Made by a program: the position numbers and the translations under genes. A DNA stretch of 64,000 nt from Larkinella bovis (GTDB taxonomy: Bacteria > Bacteroidota > Bacteroidia > Cytophagales > Spirosomataceae). Each line of letters opens with the position of its first letter. Positions within the stretch are counted from its first letter, which is position 1. Below the pieces are notes generated by a model that saw only the letters and a list, made by a program, of their open reading frames with translations, was not told the DNA's origin and ran no database searches. Positions 36,286 through 45,774 of this stretch are shown here, in pieces. The stretch spans positions 62,001 through 126,000 of the forward strand of contig NZ_JBHSMA010000002.1 in the NCBI RefSeq assembly GCF_042655385.1, read 5' to 3'.

Positions 36286-37035
36286 TTAATCGACACTCCG
36301 AACCGAACTGGCACCGGAGGTATTGGAGCGGATGGAGGCTGAGCCACGGTAGGTCACACTGCTGGCTCCGCTGGCTTCGGCTTCCAGCCGGTCGGTGACG
36401 TTCAGGCGGGCGCTGCTGGCTCCTGATACGTCGACTCGGGCCTTGGCCACTTTCAAATCATACGCCTTCAGGGTCGTGGCACCCGATACCTCCCCTTCGA
36501 GCCGTTTGGCCTGCCCGGTCAGGGTGACATTCGAGGCCCCGGATAGATCGACCACTACGCGCTCGGCATCAACTTCAAGGGTCGAGGTCGAGGCTCCTGA
36601 AATATCAACGTCCAGGTCTCTGACATTGCGAAAACCGGTTACGTCCGACCGGGAAGCGCCCGAAAAATGAACGCCTTTCAGGTCTGGCATCGTCACGTTG
36701 ACCGTGACACGCTGGCGGTTACGGTTCCAGCTTTTGTCTTTGTACCGAATTTGCAGGGTATTGTTCGAAACCTTCGCTTCCAGGTCTTCCAGGTCGGCAC
36801 TCCGGCCGGTGGCGGTGACTTTGTAACTACCTCCCCGGGTCACATGAATGGTGAAAGCACTGCCCAGATTGAGCTGGTCGAAGTTGCTGACACTGAAGGT
36901 GCGGGTTTCGTCCTGCAGGTTCAGGTTCATGAGTTCCGCCAACCGGGACCCCGAAGGGTGGACGGCGGCCACCGACAGGAAAACCGCAGCAAGCAACAAA
37001 GGGAGGGAAAGACGCAGGGCTGAAGACCTTTTCAT
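36286..37035 (-). CDS. Secreted GIN-domain (DUF2807) protein
   Basis: The 249-residue protein has a signal peptide (MKRSSALRLSLPLLLAAVFL) and then one GIN-domain (DUF2807, an auto-transporter-adhesin-head-like beta-helix). Repeated SGAS motifs (HFSGASRSD, DISGAST, DLSGAS, VSGATTL, VSGASSA, EASGASS, TSGASS) mark the turns. The ATG at 37035 is chosen as it starts the signal peptide; upstream in-frame ATGs are rejected. It lies downstream of the PspC-GIN gene on the same strand, which contains a similar GIN domain, suggesting that both act together at the envelope. No catalytic residues are seen. Confidence 0.85.
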   Translation of the reverse strand: MKRSSALRLSLPLLLAAVFLSVAAVHPSGSRLAELMNLNLQDETRTFSVSNFDQLNLGSAFTIHVTRGGSYKVTATGRSADLEDLEAKVSNNTLQIRYKDKSWNRNRQRVTVNVTMPDLKGVHFSGASRSDVTGFRNVRDLDVDISGASTSTLEVDAERVVVDLSGASNVTLTGQAKRLEGEVSGATTLKAYDLKVAKARVDVSGASSARLNVTDRLEAEASGASSVTYRGSASIRSNTSGASSVRSVD

Positions 37036-37191
37036 ACTGAACGTTTTTTGACGACTGTTAACTAACCAAAGATGTAAGGTATTCTTAAAAAGTTGCATCC
37101 GGTTTTCGGACCGCCGGACTTTTGACGGTGATTGTTCTGAACCTACCTGGAGATTCAGCAAGTCACGGCCGAAAGTCCGGCGATGGGGCCG

Positions 37192-39747
37192 TTACTGCTC
37201 GTTTGTGGGACCGTGGACGCTGCTGGCTCCGGTGGTTCTGGATTTCAGGTTTTCCACCGTACCAAATTCGGCATGGCTGGCCCCTACGGCTTCCACATCG
37301 GCCTGCCCCACGTTCATGGCCGTCGCATTGAGTTTGCAGGCTCCGGACAGGTGAGCGTCCAACGTGCTGGCCCGGCCCCGCAAAGTCGCTTTCGAGGCCC
37401 CGGTCAGGTCAATATTCAGTTTGGCGGTTTTGACGTCAACCAGGGTTTTGCAGGCTCCGCTCAGGTTCATGTCCAGGTTGTCGATGTTGTCGAAACCGGT
37501 AATAATAGACTGGGTAGCGCCCGAAAAATGGATGGCATCTACATCCGGCATCGTCACGGTGAGGCCGATGCGACGGCGATTGCGTAACCGGAAGATTCCT
37601 TCGTTGCGGAAATCAACGTGCAGTTCCCCATTTTCCACCCGAACCCGTACATCATCAATGTCTTCCTCGCGACCGTCGGCTACGACTTTGTAGGAATCCC
37701 CCCGTTTTACCCGCACGGCGAAGGCTCCGCCGATGCTGATTTTGGAGAAATTGGTGGCCTCGAACTGGCGGGTGTATTCGCCTTTGTGATCAAAATCATC
37801 CCCCAGTTCGTTGCGCAAAACCTCATCGATGGCGTCGTTCGTATCAAAATCGTCCCGGTAGCGGTCTTCGTTCAGTTCGCGCGGGTGGGTCAGCGACACC
37901 AGACCGTCGGTTTTACTGAATTTCCAGAGGCTGGTTTTCATCCGATCCAATTCCTCGTTACCGAACTCGTTCCGAATGTGCCGGGCAAAGGCTTCGGTCA
38001 TCCGGAAAGGGCGCTCGTAGGGGATATACACTGTAACGTCAACATCCTGCCCCCGGAACCGCGATCCTGATTTGATTTCGTAGCTATTGTCGAAGCGAAT
38101 CAACGAATCTTTAACGGCCCAGTTATAGATAATACTCCGGGCGTTGCGCTGAGCGGCCTGCCGGTTAGGGCCCTGGGCTTCCAGCCGTTTCAGCATTTTC
38201 CAGGCAGTACCGTCGATGCCTTCCAGTTCAATCGAGGTATGAAAATCGCCGTCGTTATCGTCCAGGTCGTTGATGTCCAGCGTCGGAATGGCAACTGGGG
38301 GTTGGATGGCTACGGTTTCTTCAACGTGACTCCGGCTTCTGAATTCGCTCACCAGCGGGGGCACGGTAGCCGCCAGACCGATCAGACCCGCAAACCAGAT
38401 CGACAACAAGGTGAGGGCAATCGCCGTGGTGACCATCGCTCGCTGCGAAATGATCATCAGACCCAGAATGGCCAGCCCCAGCCCCGGCAGAAAAGCCGTG
38501 ATGAAAGCCGACAATACCATCAGGGGCGAAATTTCCCGCTGAATCAGGTACGGAATTTCACTGTTGCCGAAGTTCAGTCCCTGCAGGCCGAAAATCGTTC
38601 CCAGCGCACCGAGCGACCCGATCATGATCGCAAAACCGACCATCACCAGAAACACGCCCGCCAGCACGCGGATGATCGAGATCAGCCCCCGTGCCATTGG
38701 CCCCAGCGCATTCGCCAGACCGTTGAAAATCATGGCGATCATTCGAAACGGAAACAGCAGGATTTTTGCCAGGGTGCTTTCTTCGGCCGTTTCGTTGATA
38801 TCAAGGCTGCGCTTGATATTGCTCTCGATATTCGAGAGCGTAATGGGCTCCCCCTGCATTTCCATCTTTTCGGTTAAGGTGTTGGCGGGAGGAGAAATAA
38901 TCCAGAGAATGATGTACGCCAGAAAACCGGTTCCGAACAGAAAGATGGTCAGTACAAACAGCAGACGGACCACACCGGCATCGGTGCCAAAGTAAGCGGC
39001 AATTCCCGAGGCAACCCCGCCCAGGACCTTATCGTCGGGATTTCGGTAAAACTTCTTGACACTCTTGTCGTCTTCGAGGGTCGTTGAACCCGGAAACGCA
39101 ATCCACATGGCGATGTAGAGCACGACCGTAAAACCGGAAAGGCTCCCGAAAAACTCACCACCCCCGTTGAAAATCCCGCTGAACGGCGGCAGGGCCAGAA
39201 TGAGCGTGACGAAAATCAGCCGGACCCAAACCGGGTCGATGTTGAAATAGTTGGCAATCCCGGAAGCAACCCCGCCCAGAATTTTCCGGCGCAGGTCGCG
39301 GTAGAGTTTCCGGGGCGGCTGGGCCGGACGTGGCGGAACCGGGCCGCTGCCCGCGAAGCTCCCGGCCCCCGGTTGCTTGCTTTCGCCCACGGGCGGAACC
39401 GTTTCGAACGTTGACTGCGGCCGGCTGGCACTGGCCGATGTCGCACCGATCATGTCTTCTTCTTCGATGGCTTCGAAATCGGCGACGGTCCCCATCGACT
39501 GAATCAATTCGTTAACATCCTCAAGAGTAACCACCTGGCGCGGAACGGCCTGCTTTTCGGCGGCTTTGAGCTTGTTAAGCAGCTTTTCGGCAATCCGGTT
39601 TTCAATGTCGGTAATGATCTCCTGACTGTCCTCGTAGGTCGAAAAGTAGTGCTGAATCGACGTGAGATACCCTTTTAATTTATCGTAGCCATCCTCCTCG
39701 ATGTGGAAGATCACTCCGCTTATATTTATACTGATGGTCTTTTTCAT
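37192..39747 (-). CDS. Double PspC-domain membrane protein with C-terminal GIN domain
   Basis: The 851-residue protein has an N-terminal domain (about 1-100, MKKTISINISGVIFHIEEDGYDKL), a variable linker rich in Pro, two PspC domains (about 145-220 and 225-295; LRRKILGGVASGIANYF and PDDKVLGGVASGIAAYF), several further transmembrane segments (about 330-480), a periplasmic region, and a C-terminal GIN domain (about 665-845) with repeated SGA motifs (HFSGATQ, NLSGAC, DLTGAS, HLSGAC). PspC is a phage-shock-protein homologue that senses envelope stress. The ATG at 39747 is preferred to one 25 codons upstream, which overlaps the padR end. It follows padR by 37 bases and precedes a second GIN protein. 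Confidence 0.9.
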   Translation of the reverse strand: MKKTISINISGVIFHIEEDGYDKLKGYLTSIQHYFSTYEDSQEIITDIENRIAEKLLNKLKAAEKQAVPRQVVTLEDVNELIQSMGTVADFEAIEEEDMIGATSASASRPQSTFETVPPVGESKQPGAGSFAGSGPVPPRPAQPPRKLYRDLRRKILGGVASGIANYFNIDPVWVRLIFVTLILALPPFSGIFNGGGEFFGSLSGFTVVLYIAMWIAFPGSTTLEDDKSVKKFYRNPDDKVLGGVASGIAAYFGTDAGVVRLLFVLTIFLFGTGFLAYIILWIISPPANTLTEKMEMQGEPITLSNIESNIKRSLDINETAEESTLAKILLFPFRMIAMIFNGLANALGPMARGLISIIRVLAGVFLVMVGFAIMIGSLGALGTIFGLQGLNFGNSEIPYLIQREISPLMVLSAFITAFLPGLGLAILGLMIISQRAMVTTAIALTLLSIWFAGLIGLAATVPPLVSEFRSRSHVEETVAIQPPVAIPTLDINDLDDNDGDFHTSIELEGIDGTAWKMLKRLEAQGPNRQAAQRNARSIIYNWAVKDSLIRFDNSYEIKSGSRFRGQDVDVTVYIPYERPFRMTEAFARHIRNEFGNEELDRMKTSLWKFSKTDGLVSLTHPRELNEDRYRDDFDTNDAIDEVLRNELGDDFDHKGEYTRQFEATNFSKISIGGAFAVRVKRGDSYKVVADGREEDIDDVRVRVENGELHVDFRNEGIFRLRNRRRIGLTVTMPDVDAIHFSGATQSIITGFDNIDNLDMNLSGACKTLVDVKTAKLNIDLTGASKATLRGRASTLDAHLSGACKLNATAMNVGQADVEAVGASHAEFGTVENLKSRTTGASSVHGPTNEQ

Positions 39748-39784
39748 GGCAAAAAGCGTGTGAAAGAATCGAGATGAGTTTAGG

Positions 39785-40207
39785 TCAGTTTTCCGGGCTG
39801 GGTGGTGGAGAAGTTGCCTCACCGGCTGATCCGCTGGATTCTGCCGGGGTCAGACCATTGACGGCTGCTTTGTGCGTTTCGGTTTTACTGACAATGGAGT
39901 TAACCGAGTCGGATAATTCCTGCCACGTATCGTTCATTCCTTTCAGCGACGCCCGGCCGATGTCGGTCAGCAGGTAGTATTTCCGCGGGGGGCCGGAGGT
40001 GGATTCTACCCACTTATAATCCAGGAGCCCGGCGTTCTTGAGCCGGGTGAGCAGGGGGTATAACGTCCCTTCCACGACCATAATGCGGGCGGATGTCAGC
40101 TCCTCCAGCATATCGGACGCGTAGACTTCGCCCCGCGAGATAATGTGCAAAATGCAGAATTCCAGGATTCCCTTCCGCATTTGCACCTGAGCATTTTCAA
40201 TATTCAT
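39785..40207 (-). CDS. PadR-family transcriptional regulator
   Basis: The 140-residue regulator has a PadR winged helix (about 5-95): the N-terminal MRKGILEFCILHIISRGEVYASDML and the VVEGTLYPLLTRLKNAGLLDYKWVESTSGPPRKYY wing, typical of the family. A short Pro/Ser-rich tail follows. PadR repressors often control their own operon and here the gene precedes pspC-GIN and gin; a repeated AAGGTAC motif upstream is a candidate operator. The inducer is unknown. It is divergent from the PorU-type gene. Confidence 0.93.
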   Translation of the reverse strand: MNIENAQVQMRKGILEFCILHIISRGEVYASDMLEELTSARIMVVEGTLYPLLTRLKNAGLLDYKWVESTSGPPRKYYLLTDIGRASLKGMNDTWQELSDSVNSIVSKTETHKAAVNGLTPAESSGSAGEATSPPPSPEN

Positions 40208-40339
40208 ATCACTACATGACGTTAAATAGTTGATGGAGGTCGGAGCTGATCAGTTTATGGGTGACGGACTTGTTCATCAGTTGTTGTTTACGTGGTAAAA
40301 GTGCCCGATCAGCTCCGCCCTTTTCCAGTTTCAGTTAAT

Positions 40340-40370
40340 CAAAGGTACAAAAAGGTACTATGTGATGCAA
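40340..40370 (-). promoter_or_regulatory. padR-pspC-GIN promoter
   Basis: On the minus strand TACCTTTG (40340-40347) is a full match to TAnnTTTG and TTG (40368-40370) lies exactly 20 bases upstream. It overlaps the AAGGTAC repeats, so a repressor bound there would block it. The leader to padR would be about 130 bases. Confidence 0.7.
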
Positions 40371-40379
40371 GGTACTATG
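40342..40379 (+). repeat. Three AAGGTAC direct repeats, candidate PadR operator
   Basis: AAGGTACAA at 40342 and AAGGTACTATG at 40352 and 40369 lie on the same strand, at 10- and 17-base steps, over the padR promoter. Inferred to be regulatory from position only. Confidence 0.6.
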
Positions 40380-40495
40380 AGAATTAAACCTGGCCGGAAT
40401 GATGAACGGAAGAAATGCCGCGTTGAGTGGTTGATTTGGCGGGAGTTCCAAAATATTCGTAAGTTTATACCCCTTGACTCTGTCCGTCTTTTTCC

Positions 40496-43400
40496 ATGAG
40501 AATCACCACCCTCTGTTTTTTGATCAGCGTTTTTACGCGAAAATTGCTTGCGCAATCAATTGAAGTTGGAAACAAATGGATCAATTACGATCAGACGTAT
40601 TACCGAATTCCAATCGTTCAGCCCGGTGTTTACCGACTCACTACGGCCGATCTGCAACAAGCCGGGATTCCGGTTTCTTCCGTCAATCCGACCACCGTTC
40701 AGCTTTTTCGCCGGGGGGTCGAACACGCGATTTACGTAGCCGGAGAGTCGGACCAGCAATTCGATCCGGACGATTACCTCGAGTTCATCGGTGAACGCAA
40801 CGACGGTCGGCAGGACACGCTGCTGTACCGGCCCATGCAGGCGCAACCGCATCCGTATTACAGCATGTATTCCGATACGGCGGCCTACTTCCTGACCTGG
40901 CGGCTGGACGGAAAACCGGGCAAACGGATGGCGGTGAGCACCGAAACCAACCCGACAGGATTGACGCCCGAACCCTATCACATGGCGGAAGAGTTGACAG
41001 TTTTGACCAGCGAACTATCGATCAACCAGGCCAACGGCGGGCCGTCCCCGTTTCCGTCGGCCAACGAACTGTTTTTTGAAGAAGGGGAGGGCTATACGGG
41101 GCCGATGTTGCACAAAGACAGCCTTGTTAGCCGAACGTTTCAGCTGCACGGCTGGGTACGATCGGCACCGGAAAAACCGCATCTGGCGGTGTTGCTGAAC
41201 GGCCGCGACAATACTTCACACCAGGTCGATCTGTTGCCGGGAAAACCCAGTGTGGGCCAAAAACCGCTGGCGACGGCGCAGTTTGAGTGGTTCAATACCG
41301 CCCGACTATCGGCCGATATTCCACCGGAAGCCGTGTCGGCTTCGAACGAGCTGCTGGTGTCTACGCAATCGCGCGGCCCTTTCGAAACCGACCGCTATTC
41401 CGTGAGTTACTACCGACTTTGGTATCCGCAGTCGTTCAGCCTCGCCAACCGGACGCAGCAGACCCTGCACCTGTTGCCCAATCCGAAAGGGCGCTCTTAC
41501 CTCGAACTGACGGATGCACCCGGGAATCCGCTGGTGTATGACCTGACCGACCCGGTTCTGCCGCGCCGGTTGAAGACCGTGCCCGACGGGGCGGTTTTGA
41601 AACTGGTGGTACCCGACACGGAGACCGCCCGCCATATCGGGGTCAGTTTCGGGGCGCAGAAACCGCCCCGGCTGGAACGAACGGTTTTTCGGAAAATCGA
41701 TCCTGCGAAACATAATTATTTGATTGTGAGCCACGAAAGTCTGATGCAGCCGGTTGGCGAGGTGGCCGATCCGGTCAGGGCCTACGCGGGCTATCGGGCG
41801 TCGGCGGCCGGTGGTGGGTACGATACACTGGTGGTGACGACCAAAGAATTGTTGAACCAGTTCAGCTACGGCGAACGCACTCCACTGGCCATTCGCCGGT
41901 TTGCTGATTTTATGCTGACCGAAAAAACCGGCTCGGCCGATACCACGAAATACCTGCTGCTGATCGGTCGAAGCAACGCCTACTACCCGAACCGGACGAG
42001 TCCCGATCAGTATTTTCGGGATCTGGTGCCGACCATCGGGAACGTGCCCGGCTCCGATTTGCTGCTGACGGCCGGGCTGGCGGGGTGTCCGGAGAATGTA
42101 CCGGCCCTTCCGACCGGGCGAATCAACACGCTGAACCCGGCGGAAATTCTGACGTACCTCGAAAAAGTCAGGGAGTTTGAGCAGCTACCGGTCAATGAAC
42201 CCTGGCGCAAGAACGTTCTGCATCTGAGCGGAGGGCATTCTTCGTTCGAACTGGAAACATTCCGGCGTATTTTGGAGCAGGTCGGAAAAACCGCCCGGCA
42301 GCAGTATGTCGGCGCGAAGATCACCCTCAAAGCCAAACAAACCGACGAACCCGTGGAGCGCATCGACATCAGCGGGTTGGTCAATTCCGGGGTGGCACTC
42401 CTGACGTTTTTCGGTCATTCCTCTCCCGTAGTAACCGATCTGGATTTTGGCTATGCGTCCAACCCCACTTACGGGTACCATAACCAAGGGCGGTATCCAC
42501 TGATGTTTTTCAACGGGTGTGGCGTAGGGAATATCTTTTTCGGGGCTACGAACAATCTTGCGACCGACTGGCTGCTGACGCCCGGCAAAGGGGCTATTGC
42601 GGTGCTGGCGCATAGCGGTTCCGGCTATTCCGGGCCGCTCGAAACCTACACGCAACAGTTTTACCAGACGTTATTTGCCGACAGCGCCTTGTTGAACAAA
42701 CCGATCGGCCTCATCCAGCAGGAAACCACCCGGCGGGTGCTGGAGCAATACAGCAGTCCGTACGACCTTTCGAATGCCCACCAGATGGTGTTGCAGGGCG
42801 ACCCGGTTTTGCGGTTGTTTCCGCTGCAAAAACCGGATTTTAGCCTTGGTTCGCCGGGGGTGTTTCAGGCCGGTCCGCAGAAGGATTCGGTGCGGCTGGC
42901 TGTGGTGGTTGCCAATACCGGGCGATTCGACCCCCATCAACGGGTGAGTCTGGCGGTTCGGCAACGGCTGGCAACCGGCGATGCCTACTCGTACGGCGCA
43001 AAACCGCCTACCGCCATTGCTTACCGCGACACGATTTATTATGCTTTCAGGCCCGATACTGTGCCGGTCGCCGGAAAGCCCGAAACACCCGGCCGGTTTG
43101 AGGTGGTGGTTGATCCGGAGAACCGGATTGACGAATCGGATGAAACCAATAATGTCCTCGTTTTTGACCTGAAACCGGATGCGAATGGCTACCGGGTCGT
43201 CCTGCCGGATTCAGGGCAGCGGTTTCCACCCGACCGGTTGAATCCGTTGCTGGACGTCACGTTTGACGGCGTTTTTATTCGGAATCAGGCGCTGGTTTCG
43301 CCCACCCCACGCATTCAGATTACGTTGCAGGATGAGGATCGCTACCGGATTCGGACGGATACGGTGGGCATGGCGGTCTTTCTGAAAAAACCGTGCAGAG

Positions 43401-43888
43401 CCTGCGACTGGGAGCGGGTGTCGCTGGGCGGAACCGACGTGAGGTGGAAACCCGCCGGACCCGATAACCGGTTTGTCATCACCTATCACCCCAACTGGCT
43501 GACCGACGGCCTGTATGCCTTGCAGGTTCATGCTGCTGACCTGAGCGGCAACCGCCCCGGGCCGCAACCGTACGAAATTCAGTTTCGGGTGCAAACCGAC
43601 GATAGTCTGTCCGGTCTTCGGGCGACACCGAATCCGTTTTCCACACACACCCGGTTTCGGTTTGCGGTGACCGGAAAAGATGCGCCAGGTGAGGGCCTGA
43701 TCCAGATTTGGAACCTGAAGGGGCAGGTGGTTCGGACCTTACGGCAAGCCGTTCGGCTTGGCGAAAATACCGTCTTCTGGGAGGGTACCGATCAGGGCGG
43801 GGGGCCACTGCCGAATGGAGTATACCTGATCCGGCTGCGCCTGCCCGATGGTCGGCAGCGAAGCGGCAAGGCGGTTTTGAGCCGGTGA
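40496..43888 (+). CDS. PorU-type C25 sortase of the type IX secretion system
   Basis: The 1130-residue secreted cysteine peptidase starts with a short signal (MRITTLCFLISV, cleavage after LLAQ) and has a C25 (gingipain-like) domain from about 380 to 780 with the catalytic His in LLTFFGHSSPV and Cys in MFFNGCGVGN. A CARDB-like domain (about 800-900) follows, and the C-terminus (RATPNPFSTHTRF to NGVYLIRLRLPDG) is a type A sorting-domain or FlgD-like fold. PorU removes the C-terminal signal from T9SS cargo and attaches them to the cell surface. PorU2-like proteins of Cytophagales have this layout. porV is not adjacent. It could also be a T9SS-secreted peptidase rather than the sortase. Confidence 0.8.
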   Translation: MRITTLCFLISVFTRKLLAQSIEVGNKWINYDQTYYRIPIVQPGVYRLTTADLQQAGIPVSSVNPTTVQLFRRGVEHAIYVAGESDQQFDPDDYLEFIGERNDGRQDTLLYRPMQAQPHPYYSMYSDTAAYFLTWRLDGKPGKRMAVSTETNPTGLTPEPYHMAEELTVLTSELSINQANGGPSPFPSANELFFEEGEGYTGPMLHKDSLVSRTFQLHGWVRSAPEKPHLAVLLNGRDNTSHQVDLLPGKPSVGQKPLATAQFEWFNTARLSADIPPEAVSASNELLVSTQSRGPFETDRYSVSYYRLWYPQSFSLANRTQQTLHLLPNPKGRSYLELTDAPGNPLVYDLTDPVLPRRLKTVPDGAVLKLVVPDTETARHIGVSFGAQKPPRLERTVFRKIDPAKHNYLIVSHESLMQPVGEVADPVRAYAGYRASAAGGGYDTLVVTTKELLNQFSYGERTPLAIRRFADFMLTEKTGSADTTKYLLLIGRSNAYYPNRTSPDQYFRDLVPTIGNVPGSDLLLTAGLAGCPENVPALPTGRINTLNPAEILTYLEKVREFEQLPVNEPWRKNVLHLSGGHSSFELETFRRILEQVGKTARQQYVGAKITLKAKQTDEPVERIDISGLVNSGVALLTFFGHSSPVVTDLDFGYASNPTYGYHNQGRYPLMFFNGCGVGNIFFGATNNLATDWLLTPGKGAIAVLAHSGSGYSGPLETYTQQFYQTLFADSALLNKPIGLIQQETTRRVLEQYSSPYDLSNAHQMVLQGDPVLRLFPLQKPDFSLGSPGVFQAGPQKDSVRLAVVVANTGRFDPHQRVSLAVRQRLATGDAYSYGAKPPTAIAYRDTIYYAFRPDTVPVAGKPETPGRFEVVVDPENRIDESDETNNVLVFDLKPDANGYRVVLPDSGQRFPPDRLNPLLDVTFDGVFIRNQALVSPTPRIQITLQDEDRYRIRTDTVGMAVFLKKPCRACDWERVSLGGTDVRWKPAGPDNRFVITYHPNWLTDGLYALQVHAADLSGNRPGPQPYEIQFRVQTDDSLSGLRATPNPFSTHTRFRFAVTGKDAPGEGLIQIWNLKGQVVRTLRQAVRLGENTVFWEGTDQGGGPLPNGVYLIRLRLPDGRQRSGKAVLSR

Positions 43889-43897
43889 GTTTTCGGC

Positions 43898-44560
43898 TCA
43901 GTCCCAGCATTCCATCAGGAGCAGATCGCCGGTCCGGTACCGGATTTTGACAAAACCGTCTTCGGCGGCTTCGTTGCTGCTGCCGGTGCGGTAGCCCAGC
44001 GTCAGGGTTTCGTCGTTCAGGTTGTATTTCAATCCTTCCGTCACGATGCCGTCCACCACGCCAACCGGAATGAGGGAAATGATCGTTCCTTTGGCGTACC
44101 ATTTTTCAAACGAACCGGTCAGCGGAACGATCTTCGAATGATCGTCGATGACGACAATCTTGATCCGGTCTTTGTACCGGACAATATCGGTCATGTTGGT
44201 AATAGCATGGTCGGCCCGGCGGCCCGTCGCCCACACAATGTTGACCGCCGGAAAACCGCGTTCAATCAGAAACTCGATGCCTTTATCGAGGTCGGTTTTG
44301 TTCTGATCCGGCGTGTGGATGATCTCAATCGGATACTGCCGCTCACGCACTAGCTCAAAATCCGGCTGGTTATCGAAGTCGCCGAGCAGGGCGTCCACCT
44401 TGATTTCCAGGTTCAACACCCGCCAGATGGCATTGTCCAGCACCACCACGAACGGATTCCATTCGAGCAGTTGGCCCAGCAGTTCGGGGTCGCAGCTTTC
44501 GCCGTTGGCAATCAGCAAAGCCGGTTCCTGTTTATCGCGTACAATATGGTGAGAAGACAT
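43898..44560 (-). CDS. Thiamine pyrophosphokinase
   Basis: The 220-residue enzyme transfers pyrophosphate from ATP to thiamine. Motifs are the GDFDN pair of acidic residues (60-64), the DQNKTD catalytic block (85-90) and GRRADHAITN (113-122), as in other thiamine diphosphokinases, with a small C-terminal beta domain (about 140-215). It is last in the maf-moaC-mobA-TPK series on this strand, but a palindromic repeat separates it from mobA. It converges with the sortase gene across nine bases. Confidence 0.88.
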   Translation of the reverse strand: MSSHHIVRDKQEPALLIANGESCDPELLGQLLEWNPFVVVLDNAIWRVLNLEIKVDALLGDFDNQPDFELVRERQYPIEIIHTPDQNKTDLDKGIEFLIERGFPAVNIVWATGRRADHAITNMTDIVRYKDRIKIVVIDDHSKIVPLTGSFEKWYAKGTIISLIPVGVVDGIVTEGLKYNLNDETLTLGYRTGSSNEAAEDGFVKIRYRTGDLLLMECWD

Positions 44561-44587
44561 AGGGCGTGAAGAGTTCTGAGTGAAGAG

Positions 44588-44661
44588 TTATGAGTGAAGA
44601 GTGATGATGGGGCACGGGGCTTCATCGCACTAGCGGGTGTCAACCAACTCATCACTCATAA
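44588..44661. repeat. Dispersed palindromic repeat, copy 1
   Basis: Arms 44588-44602 and 44647-44661 (TTATGAGTGAAGAGT family) pair at 14 of 15 positions around a 44-base loop. It lies between the mobA and TPK genes and belongs with the copies near 45.8 kb and 53.7 kb. Confidence 0.85.
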
Positions 44662-44664
44662 GTC

Positions 44665-45312
44665 CTAATTCCTTTTACGTTTGTCTGGGTTGGTTTGACC
44701 CGGTTTTAGCCTTTTCTGGACCGTTATGACATCGTCGGGCGTATTGGCGTTGGTCAATTCCCGCACATCGTCGATGACCAGTAACTCAATCTCGTGCTGC
44801 ATCAGAATGGTTCGGGGATACGGTTTTCCTTCCTCGATGGCCCGCAGAATAGCCGGATAGGCCGCCGGTTCCCAGATGCAGACCGAGGGGTCCGGAAACT
44901 GGTGGTCGCTGTCCCGGAAAACCGTCGCCAGCTTGTCGGGCTTCCGGTTCGAAACCAGTTTTCGGATGGATTGTTCCGACAACAGCGGCAGGTCACACAC
45001 CACCGCCAGCCAGGCGTGATCGGCGGATCGGTTTTGAAAAGCTGTCAGAATCCCGACTAATGGCCCGGCCACCGCGGCATCATCTTCGATCTGCGTAAAC
45101 CGGCTTCCGGCCAGTCGAACGGCCTGTTCGGCATTGACGGAAAGAAAAACCTCGTCGCAGTAGGTCGCCAGCAGATCGTATACATACTCGAACTGCGGTT
45201 TTCCGTGGTAATTGATCGTGCTTTTGTCAACGCCCATGCGGGTGCTGCGCCCACCAGCCAGCACCAGGCCCAGCAGGGGTGGGGTGGATTCAGGCGGTTT
45301 GGTGGAAGTCAT
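44665..45312 (-). CDS. mobA: Molybdenum cofactor guanylyltransferase
   Basis: The 215-residue enzyme adds GMP to molybdopterin. The family motif LAGGRSTRMGVDK opens the protein, followed by the QIEDDAAVAGPLVGILTAF segment and the CDLPLLSEQSIRKL motif that holds the metal-binding Asp. Its start overlaps the end of moaC by 23 bases, so the two are co-transcribed and probably coupled. A related NTP-transferase is the alternative, but the moaC neighbour makes the call firm. Confidence 0.9.
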   Translation of the reverse strand: MTSTKPPESTPPLLGLVLAGGRSTRMGVDKSTINYHGKPQFEYVYDLLATYCDEVFLSVNAEQAVRLAGSRFTQIEDDAAVAGPLVGILTAFQNRSADHAWLAVVCDLPLLSEQSIRKLVSNRKPDKLATVFRDSDHQFPDPSVCIWEPAAYPAILRAIEEGKPYPRTILMQHEIELLVIDDVRELTNANTPDDVITVQKRLKPGQTNPDKRKRN

Positions 45313-45760
45313 GCTTGCCGCCTGTTTTGTCCAGTAACCGGGTTTCTTTGATCACAATCTCGTGCGAAAACGCCTTGCACATGTCGTAAACGGTCAGGGC
45401 CGCGACGGATGCACCCACCAGAGCCTCCATTTCAACGCCGGTTTTGGCTTCGAGCGCAGTGGTACACTCGATGATCACCTCGTTGCCGTTGGTCGTGATC
45501 GAGAATTTACAGCTATCCAGACCGAGCGGGTGGCAGAGCGGAATCAGATCGGAGGTGCGTTTGGCGGCCATTGTGCCCGCCAGGATGGCGGTCTGGAAAA
45601 CCGGCCCTTTTTTCGTCTGAATATCTTCGCCCTGAAGGTGCTGCATGATTTCATCGGTCAGCACCACGATGCTCCGGGCGCGGGCCACCCGCCGGGTGAC
45701 GACCTTGTCGCCAACATCCACCATCGCCGGATTACCTTTCGGATCAATATGGGAAAACAT
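45290..45760 (-). CDS. moaC: Cyclic pyranopterin monophosphate synthase
   Basis: The 156-residue enzyme forms cyclic pyranopterin monophosphate with MoaA in molybdenum cofactor synthesis. Typical blocks are MVDVGDKVVTRRVARA, LIPLCHPLGLDSCKF, and TGVEMEALVGASVAALTVYDMCKAF with the conserved Asp near the active site and Lys-rich end (ETRLLDKTGG). moaA is not in the window. Confidence 0.96.
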   Translation of the reverse strand: MFSHIDPKGNPAMVDVGDKVVTRRVARARSIVVLTDEIMQHLQGEDIQTKKGPVFQTAILAGTMAAKRTSDLIPLCHPLGLDSCKFSITTNGNEVIIECTTALEAKTGVEMEALVGASVAALTVYDMCKAFSHEIVIKETRLLDKTGGKHDFHQTA

Positions 45761-45774
45761 AAGAGAGTTAAAAG

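Noticed and set aside
43878..43900. Small inverted repeat at the porU-type/TPK junction
   Set aside because: Only 7 bp and inside the gene ends; no T-run follows.
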